A stretch of DNA of 64,000 bases from Hirsutella rhossiliensis (Eukaryota > Ascomycota > Sordariomycetes > Hypocreales > Ophiocordycipitaceae): positions 1,798,001 to 1,862,000 of the forward strand of contig NW_025408672.1 in assembly GCF_020360975.1 (NCBI RefSeq), written 5' to 3'. Positions 56,964 through 64,000 of this stretch are shown here, one piece after another (the first letter of the stretch is position 1; each line of letters starts with the position of its first letter). The translations under genes were made by a program, and so were the position numbers. Below the pieces are notes generated by a model. The model searched no databases. It saw only the letters and a program-made list of their open reading frames with translations, and was not told the origin of the DNA.

Positions 56964-58752
56964 TCACGACCGTACCGGGTGGCACCACGCATGCAAGTGC
57001 CTCCTTGGATAGTACGCCGCGATGCACTCCCGCCACTCCATATCCTCGGGCGTCGTGCCGTCGATGGCCAGATCGAAGCGCCGAATCATGGTTGCAAAGG
57101 CAATGTACAGCTCGGCCCAGGCTAGATTTACGCCGAAGCACATGCGCGGCCCTCGACTGAAGGGCACGAGCCAGTGGTCCAGGTCTTTCCTGTGACCGGG
57201 GGTTCCTTGCTCCCCGGCCTCTGCTTGGTCTCGGCCCTCCAGCCACCGCTCCGGCCTGAAGTCAAGGACGTCGTCGCCCCAGACCTCGGCGGACTGGTGC
57301 ACGTGCAGGATTGCCATGCCGACTGCCGCGCCGCCGGGGATCTGTTGGCCCGCTATCGTTGCGCCGCCGGGGGGGACGATGCGCGTCAGCGACACGCCCG
57401 AGGGGATAAAGCGCAGGGACTCCTTGATGGTGGCCGTTAGGAGCGGGAGGGCCTCGAGATCCTTGAGGGACGGCGGCGTGTCGAGGTCCGGCCAGACGGG
57501 AACAAGTTCGCGCCTCAGCCGCGCGACGAGGTCGGGATTTTGCATCGTGTGCCAGTGGCCCATGAGCAGCGTGTCAGCCACCGTGTTGGCGCCCGCAAAT
57601 ATCAGCGTGAAGCCCTCGTCGTGCAAGGCCGTCATGTTGGGCACCGCCTTGCTCCGGTACGCCTGCGGGTCCAGCATGCGGTGGAAGATGGTCTGGTGGG
57701 ACGCGTCGTCGAGCTTCGACGGGCACTGCAGCACGACGCGCAGCTGCTGCTGGATGAGGTCGCGGACCTGGTACAGCCGCGGGGCCAGCCGCTCGGCATC
57801 GGGCAGGACGCGCATAACCAGACTCGGGGGCACGGCGTAGATGAGGTTACGGATCAGGGGGAAGTTCTTCAGCACCGGCAGCATGGGCAGGCTGGCGTCC
57901 ATGGCCAGGATAAGGGGGTCTCGGAACGCCGGCGCGGCCAGCGCGTTGACGCAGTTGCCGAAGGTGAAGCACATGATGGTGTCGAGCGTGTAGGAGCGGA
58001 ACGCGTAGAGCAGGTCGATGGAGCTTTGCGTTGCGTCGGCCCTTGCGATGGAAGATGCAAGGCGCGTGGCCTGTGATGTGTGACGACGGGTAAGTAAGTT
58101 GTGATAAATGGGGGGAGTATATTGCCAGAATGCCGCCAACATAGGCAGCGAAGGGCGTCATGGACACTGACATTTTGCCAGACGAGGTGCTCGAGGCTCT
58201 GGATAGCCTTCTTGGAAAAGATGGGCAGCAGCACCTCCCTGCGTTCCTTGGCCTGGCTATACTTTAGAAATACAAAGGATCCGGTCTTGACTCCGGGGGT
58301 TCGGTAGAGACCCGGATCCTTGTCCCATCGTTTGCTCCCGTGGTAGATGTCGTGGAATGCACCTGGGTTTCCAAAATGGAGCTGTATATCCATATCAGCC
58401 ACATCGGAATCCGGACAAGGGAGCATATACTGCCAAGTATAAATCATAGAAATCACTCACCTCGTTCGGAGCAATGCGAACAATGTCACCTGGTAACCAT
58501 GTTAGAGGCTGCTGTTCGGCTTCGTTCTTAACGCCCCACCTTACCGTATCGTCTGTGAAGATCAAAGAGCTCCTGGGCCAGTGTCTCCCGCTTGATGACC
58601 TCCTTGTAAGCCTTCCAACCCGACGTTGCCCCAGCCAGCAAGGGCCCGGGGAACTTTCGCAGCGGGTGGAGGAAAACGTTGTATAGAACCCGGTACAAGA
58701 CCAAAAGAGCTGCAACAGCTAGCCCTGCCGGCCACAGTGGTATTGTTGCCAT
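56964..58752 (-). CDS. Cytochrome P450, trichodiene-oxygenase-like (E-class group I)
   Basis: Exons 58752-58545, 58489-58461, 58381-58172 and 58070-56964 encode 517 aa. It has an N-terminal anchor (about 5-28), the hinge LRKFPGPLLAG, and IVRIAPNELHFGNPGAFHDI across the 29-nt second exon. The I-helix is FAGANTVADT, the K-helix ESLRF (E-x-x-R), the meander FRPERWLEG, and the heme loop FSRGPRMCFG with the iron-ligand Cys. These are complete P450 hallmarks, so the enzyme looks functional. The sequence style recalls the CYP58/CYP65-type fungal families that oxidise terpenoids, but the substrate cannot be told. It is divergent from a second P450. Confidence 0.9.
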
Positions 58753-59435
58753 TGTGTTTTATAAATTATGTTCTGTGCCTACGAAGCCAACAGTGATAGG
58801 GAAACAGGAGCTTAAGTACAGGATTCTCGAGGAAACGCGAGAAACCTCGGAACTTGGGCGATGAGTCTTTTACGTCCGTCTCGTGCCCCCGCTCAATGAC
58901 AACCAGGCTGCCATCATCATATCAAGGGCATCGTGCTATCTCTGTGATGGGGGCCGTACGAATCCTACTTCCGGACAACAACCCTTATGGAGCCGCACTA
59001 CGGAGTTGAAAGGAGTAGGAATAGCAACGTTGCCCAAGTTGGCGCACGTGGCCAAACCCAGGGGGTGGTCAGCCCGGGGGCAAGCACCCTACGCCGACGC
59101 CCGTGGCCCCGAGATAGAGGCTTCACCCCCTATATCAGGCGGCAGGGGGGTATAAGATTACGAATGTATTAAGGCCTCCATGGTATCTCCTATAGGAAAA
59201 GCTTAACAGCCGGCATATAATGCCTCATTGGTCATGGAAGGTCACTAGTATATATAAATACGGCACCTTGCCCGATAGCTAGTTAATAACTTAATAAGGA
59301 GACGTGCGTCGTTGATTGTATCTACGTGCGTCGAACCACTGCTCGAGATCCTCTTCCTTCACCTTACGCGAATGCCATCGGAGGCAGTTGTCAAAGCTCC
59401 AAACTAGGAAATCCCACCATGATAAGTACGTGATT
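58753..59435. other. Divergent promoter between two P450 genes
   Basis: 683 bases shared by two divergent P450 genes. A TATATATAAATA element (about 59250-59261) lies about 175 bases upstream of the plus-strand gene. Confidence 0.5.
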
Positions 59436-61102
59436 ATGTTGATCCAAGCGGTTATTTTGTCTCTGCTGATTGCAGGGCTCGTTTACCTTGCATCCATTCT
59501 CTGGCGCTTGCCAAGAGCTGCAACGAACGCGTCTCCTAACCCGCCTGTTCATTCTTCCTGGATCCCCTTCTTGGGTCACATTTTCGGCATTGCAACCAAG
59601 GGCTCTAATTTATACCTTTCATCACTATGGTGCGTAGAACGTGGTCCTGTCGATCATGCCTCCCAACTCACACAAATGAGCCCCAGTGCAATCCAACGCT
59701 CGCCAATAGCAACTCTGAAGCTTCCTGGACAGGACATACACTTGATTCACCCACGAGACGTAGCCAGCGTCAAGCAATTCACGGGCATGCGCCACTTGAG
59801 TTTAATGGCTGTATTCCATGTTGCTGTCGGGCCGGCCATGGGCCTCGGACCTGCGAGTGAGAAATTCCTCACGGACCCTGATACGGGTGGTTTTAAACGC
59901 GGCCTATCCAAGCTGTTCAACGGCGAGCTGAGGAGCCTGCGGAATCTTCAGAAGTATGCCTCGCAGCTGGAGCAGAAAGTTGATGAATACTGGGGCGAGA
60001 CTTTTACAGGGCAAGATCCGGTGCTTAGAACCGGACTTGGGGCGTGGCTCTTTGATCTGCTTTCACGCTCCATGGGCGCCGTGTTTTGGGGCCAAGAAGG
60101 ACCGTTCGAAGACGAACTCTTCCGTCAACATCTGAGGTCAGCAGCCCCCTCGGTGGGCAATCTTGGACGTCACGCATCTAAACTGCCCGTGATTCGCACA
60201 GGCTGTTTATTCAAAACCTGGAGACGTTGCGCAATCCGATCACGCCGCTTATACCATCCCAGCTCTTCTCGGCGCGGGAATACGTGCGCAACAAGATTAC
60301 CCAGTCCGCGCACGGCAAGGCTTACGGACACCAGGGGGCAACGCTCTTTGAACGACTTGCTCTTCTCTACGAGTCCCTCGAGATCCCCCAAGAGGGCTTC
60401 TCCGACTGTCATCTGGTGGCTATTGTCGGGCTCATGTCCAACGTTATAAACATTGTGTCATGGGCCTTTTGCCATATCGTGGCCGACGCGGAACTCATGG
60501 CGTGTCTGCTGGCAGAACTCGAGAAGGTGGCCGGCGAGCCATCTTCCCCCAACCTGGTCCTCGACGCTGACCAAATCCGAACATGCTGCCCGCTTCTAGT
60601 GGCAACCTGGTACGAGCTCCTGCGCGTGTATGGGGACTCTCCCGTTGCACGCGGGGTGAATGAGGATTGTCTCTTCGACAACAAATACCAACTCAGCAAG
60701 GGGTCCATGATCATGACTCCCATCCATCTACTCAACTTTGATATGGACGTATGGGGAGGAGACGCCGCCGCATTCCGGCCCCGTCGCTTTCTCCAGGATG
60801 GCGGCCAGGTAAATGCGGAGCTGGTGAAGCACCTCAACGTCTTTGGCCTCCCTGGCATGCACCAGTGCCCCGGGCGATATCTCGGACTGACCCTGACGCT
60901 TGCGGTTTTGGCCAAGACACTCCTGAGCTTCGACATCACCCCCATACCCGGCGATGCTCTCGCACAAGGAACCGTACCTAAGCGAAAAGAGACTATGCTG
61001 GGACTGCCGGCTATGAGTCGAGACCCTGATGTTATTGTAAGACGTCGCGGGAAGACGCAAACTGTGCACATCGTTTTCGATAATGTGAGACCTGGCTGGT
61101 AG
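59436..61102 (+). CDS. Cytochrome P450, CYP7/CYP8-like (E-class group IV)
   Basis: Exons 59436-60136 and 60202-61102 encode 533 aa. The ATG at 59436 gives a clean anchor helix (LIQAVILSLLIAGLVYLASI). Then come VHSSWIPFLGHIFGIATKG (proline-rich hinge region), an I-helix without the usual acid-Thr pair (LMSNVINIVSWAFCHI, as in CYP7/CYP8), ELLRVYG (E-x-x-R), FRPRRFL and FGLPGMHQCPGRYLG. In the heme loop the Phe is one residue further from the Cys than in the usual F-x-x-G-x-H-x-C. A rival start at 59420 with an intron inside the anchor is possible but would remove the helix. The substrate is unknown, perhaps a sterol or terpenoid. Confidence 0.85.
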
Positions 61103-62970
61103 AAAGCACAAAGCTTGGGATAGGAGCCTTGTCTCCTGTCGATAGCCTAAAATACCCGGTGTGATCAGAGCTGCCTACGGTAGAGGCTCCATACGGCGCC
61201 GTCGTGTCGACGCTCCACTAATACGAGGCTGCAGAGGGTCACGTCAAATCAGACCCTTTGCCGATGGTCGATCGTGGGTACTACGGGATTCTCCAGCGGG
61301 CCTTGCAATTGTGATTCCTCGTCCCGGAGGAACTGCATATCACCGAGTGTATAATCGCAGAATGTTGTCGGGGCAACTGACTCCGCTAGGGCGGGGCCGG
61401 TGCCGGAAGACGCCGCTCCGGACCCGGGTCCACCATGTCGGGCGTGACATTCAGCCCCTGCTTCTCCGGATGTCCTTATCCGTGAAATATCCTCCGCCTT
61501 GACTTTCAATACGAACAAGCAATACACCCAGATGGTCCATCACCCCACCATCAAATGGCTTTCCATTTGCTCTGCTGCAAACACACGCACACGGACGAAT
61601 GCAAACCGACTTTTGCCTCATCTCTGGCCATCAGATTCTATCCGTAGAATACAGAAACTTACAAGACGTCGAGGTCCTAAAGCCTCAACCCCGGTCGGAC
61701 CCGGGGCCGCAGACGACGCTAGGTAATATTCCGAATGTTCTCCGACCAAGACTCTGCGACCCACAGCTTCTATCCATACCCCCCCCCCCTGCCTGAAGGA
61801 GTCGTTTCCACACGGTTTGCGCCTAGGCCGAGTCGCCGAGTCGCCTTCAGTCGGTTATCAGGAATTACTTGGTTTGAAATACATCGTCATCATTGCTGAC
61901 GGTAAGCTTACGTACGATAAACTGAAGGCACGATAAACTCAAGGCGCGATAAACTCAGCTATAACCCTTGTTCAAAGCACAAAAAAGGCTCAGGGTCGCA
62001 GCAGGCTTTTAGCTGCATGGCCGAGGACCCAAGACTCCAGTCCTGGGTTTTCCAATGGCAACTAGCCCTTTCCAAGCCGCAGTCCCGACGTCCCATCAGA
62101 CACGCAGGCCCAACTCCGGTTGCGACCCCAGGGCACAAGTCTTCCCCGAGGTCTCGCCTATATCTATCACCGCTGCCACTACAGGCCACTGTTTTGGATT
62201 TGAAGTAGCCACGGCTCGCTTCCCCGCCGAATAAATACGGCTTCGGGACCGGAAGAAAGGCAGAGAGAGAGAGCAAGAATCCGAGACAGAGAGAAGCAGG
62301 AAGATCACTAGCCAAGACCGAGTGAGTCTAAGCGGACATGTCGGCTTCAACGTGCCTGCGTCTACTATACCTCAGCTCACTTCCAAGCTTGAAACTAGGA
62401 GGGAATAATCGTCCTCACGCAACGAGCAGTTCAAAGGAAGTGACCATCATTGGACACCAACCACGCAAGCCCATCGACGGGAGGAAATATAGTTTGATCC
62501 TTCGTCCAGAAAGGGGAACATGGGCGTATATGCCGATGCAGTGGACGGCTTGTAGGCACCAACACTCCCTAGTGAGCGTCCGCTAGTATAGGAAGGAAAT
62601 AGACGGAAGAGGCGAAAAGGAATTTTCCAACAAGAAGCAGCATTTAACCAGTATGCCCTTTTCTCGGGGGAGATCTGGTAGCTCATGCCATCGTCGTCGA
62701 TAGGACATTGGCTTCTTCCCCTCTCACCACCAATGGCTCGTCCAAGTTCAGCATCAATGGATTAGCACTTCCGGATGAATCCAGACTTTCGAGGAAGATC
62801 GCTATAACGGGATTGACGATATTCCTCTAGCGCTGCTGGACATGCAATGAGTGAGAATCAGTCATGAACATAAACTACAAAGAGTGTTTACAACTAAAAC
62901 GTGCAAGCTCCATCGACGAGCACGGCATTATTTCTACCAAGTCATGATGTCTATCCTTCATTCTAGCTGC
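61103..62970. other. Gene-poor region with 16-bp repeats
   Basis: About 1.9 kb without a recognisable gene on either strand. Open frames are short and domain-free. It contains a 16-bp tandem repeat and GA-rich runs (about 62255-62300). Confidence 0.55.
61915..61962. repeat. 16-bp tandem repeat, about 2.6 copies
   Basis: The units CGATAAACTGAAGGCA and CGATAAACTCAAGGCG, then a partial third, lie head to tail. Confidence 0.85.
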
Positions 62971-64000
62971 TCACCACTGCGGATGCGGGCTCGAGCAAGC
63001 CTCGCTATGGTGTCGACCGCCCCCCTCCGACGTCACCTCCCACGGCTCGCATCTGGTCTGGCTCATGGCCTCGGTGCCGACGGAGCCGTCGACGCTCGAG
63101 ATGTGCACCTGCTTCTGCACGATGATACCGCGGCTGACCTTTGTGTCTGCGGGCGTGCCGCGCGAGGGGCCCCGGCTGGTGCCGAAGACGCGCGGCGCGA
63201 TGCGCATCAGGATCAGGCGCAGCGTCGGCAGACAGGTGCAGATGAGGCCGATGTCGATCTCAATCGTCGACCACCAGGCCACGCTCCACTGCTCCCAGGT
63301 CGGGTTCCATGAGATGGCAAAGTGGATGAGGGATTGAAGCCGCAGGATGGACACGATGGTGTCGCTACCAGGAAAAGGCGGTCAGCGCGTCCAACAAAGC
63401 CATCGGGGCAGACTCACAAGGCCCCCGTCAAAAACATGATGATGACGCCAGTCTTCTTCTTCCAGTGAAGATCGAGCCCGCGCACCTGGCTCAGCGGAAT
63501 GGCAATGAGCCAAAAGTTCATGGCGATGTTGATCCCCCCGTGCACCCAGGCCAGCACGTGGATGTCGATGCACGTCCCCGCCTCGGGCGTGACATACATG
63601 TTCCAGTAGAAGCGGACGGGCGAGCACTGGAAGATGGCCGTCAGGACCGACGCGATGCCGATGATGACGTTGACGACGGCTGTGACCCACAGCACCTGGC
63701 GGATGCGGGTGCCGGGGAAGATGGAGAGGTAGAAGAAGCACATGGCAATCTTGATCATGGCAATCATGCTGACGTAGAAGATTTCCAGCAGGTAGAAGAA
63801 GAGGACAAAGTCGGTCACCGTCTCGGCCCGCAGCGTCCACACGTCCTTGCCGATGCCGTGGCGCGACAGGCCCTGTACGTTGAGCGCCGTGCACGGGATG
63901 CCCACCGCCAGCGAAGACAGGATGATCCAGTCGTCGATGCCGATGCGGCCCCGGCTGTACTTGAAGACCATGCGGATGCCGACGACGACACAGGTGACGG
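62971..64000 (-). CDS. PTH11-like seven-helix membrane protein (fungal rhodopsin-like domain), 5' end outside window
   Basis: Visible exons 64000-63418 and 63364-62971 (stop at 62971) are joined through a 53-base intron (FLTGA to FDTIVSIL). Seven hydrophobic segments are seen, the first partly cut off by the window edge: VTCVVVGIR, DDWIILSSLAVGIPCTAL, DFVLFFYLLEIFYVSM, VLWVTAVVNVIIGIASVL, VHGGINIAMNFWLIAIPL, VIIMFLTGAF and IEIDIGLICTCLPTLRLIL. The IDDW after helix 1 and the QC/C pair outside the membrane are typical of PTH11-type receptors. Ligand and signalling partner are unknown. The C-terminal tail is short and hydrophilic. An ATG at 63971 would cut off helix 1, so the true start lies beyond 64000. 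Confidence 0.8.

Noticed and set aside
59420..59480. Alternative start of the second P450 with an intron in the anchor region
   Set aside because: Splicing there would delete the hydrophobic N-terminal anchor; the ATG at 59436 gives a normal P450 N-terminus.
61103..62970. Several open frames of 60-118 codons
   Set aside because: They are mutually overlapping, many lack ATG starts, and none shows domain or splice support.
1..64000. tRNA genes, rRNA genes or CRISPR arrays
   Set aside because: I looked for B-box-like GGTTCGA-type motifs with a matching A box and for regularly spaced repeats and found none I could support.

Overview
The window is about 64 kb of nuclear DNA from a filamentous ascomycete. 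Genes carry short GT..AG introns (about 47-130 bases) with CTGAC/CTAAC-type branch sites. Coding regions are GC-rich, and the gene set is typical of Pezizomycotina: a Zn2Cys6 regulator, cytochromes P450, Erg4, an Ino4-like bHLH factor, a PTH11-like receptor, NRPS remnants and a Fot1/pogo transposon. A Sordariomycete, probably Hypocreales, is the best guess, but this is inference from gene style only.

Layout. 1-2.65 kb: gene-free, with short tandem repeats. 2.65-25 kb: a dense block of mostly housekeeping genes: a Kha1-type K+/H+ antiporter, a Pho84-type phosphate transporter, a membrane-anchored GNAT-like protein, a hemerythrin-like protein, a ZIP zinc transporter, the Hsp90 co-chaperone Sti1, the divergent splicing pair Ntr2/SmG, an Acr2/CDC25-like phosphatase, a Zn2Cys6 transcription factor and a deoxyribosyltransferase-like protein.

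25.6-37.3 kb is a decayed accessory island. An aldo/keto reductase relic is split by a 2,184-bp Fot1/pogo-like element with 46-bp perfect inverted repeats and a TA target duplication. Next come an acyltransferase pseudogene and a broken NRPS adenylation-thiolation fragment. The island ends with an argininosuccinate synthase copy that is remarkable for being split into 26 exons (down to 11 nt) by 25 mostly 47-70-base introns. That copy also shows three splice or frame defects. It is the most unusual object in the window.

38-64 kb returns to ordinary genes: a Vps3844/DUF3844 membrane protein, a mitochondrial protein of unknown function, an Rsc4-like double-bromodomain protein, a Maf-type nucleotide pyrophosphatase, an Ino4-like bHLH factor, mitochondrial threonyl-tRNA synthetase, the karyopherin Kap120, a quinone-oxidoreductase-like protein, sterol reductase Erg4, two divergent P450s, a gene-poor 1.9 kb and a 5'-truncated PTH11-like receptor at the window edge.

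Exon boundaries were worked out by hand from splice signals, reading frame and family conservation. No alignment or database search was possible.
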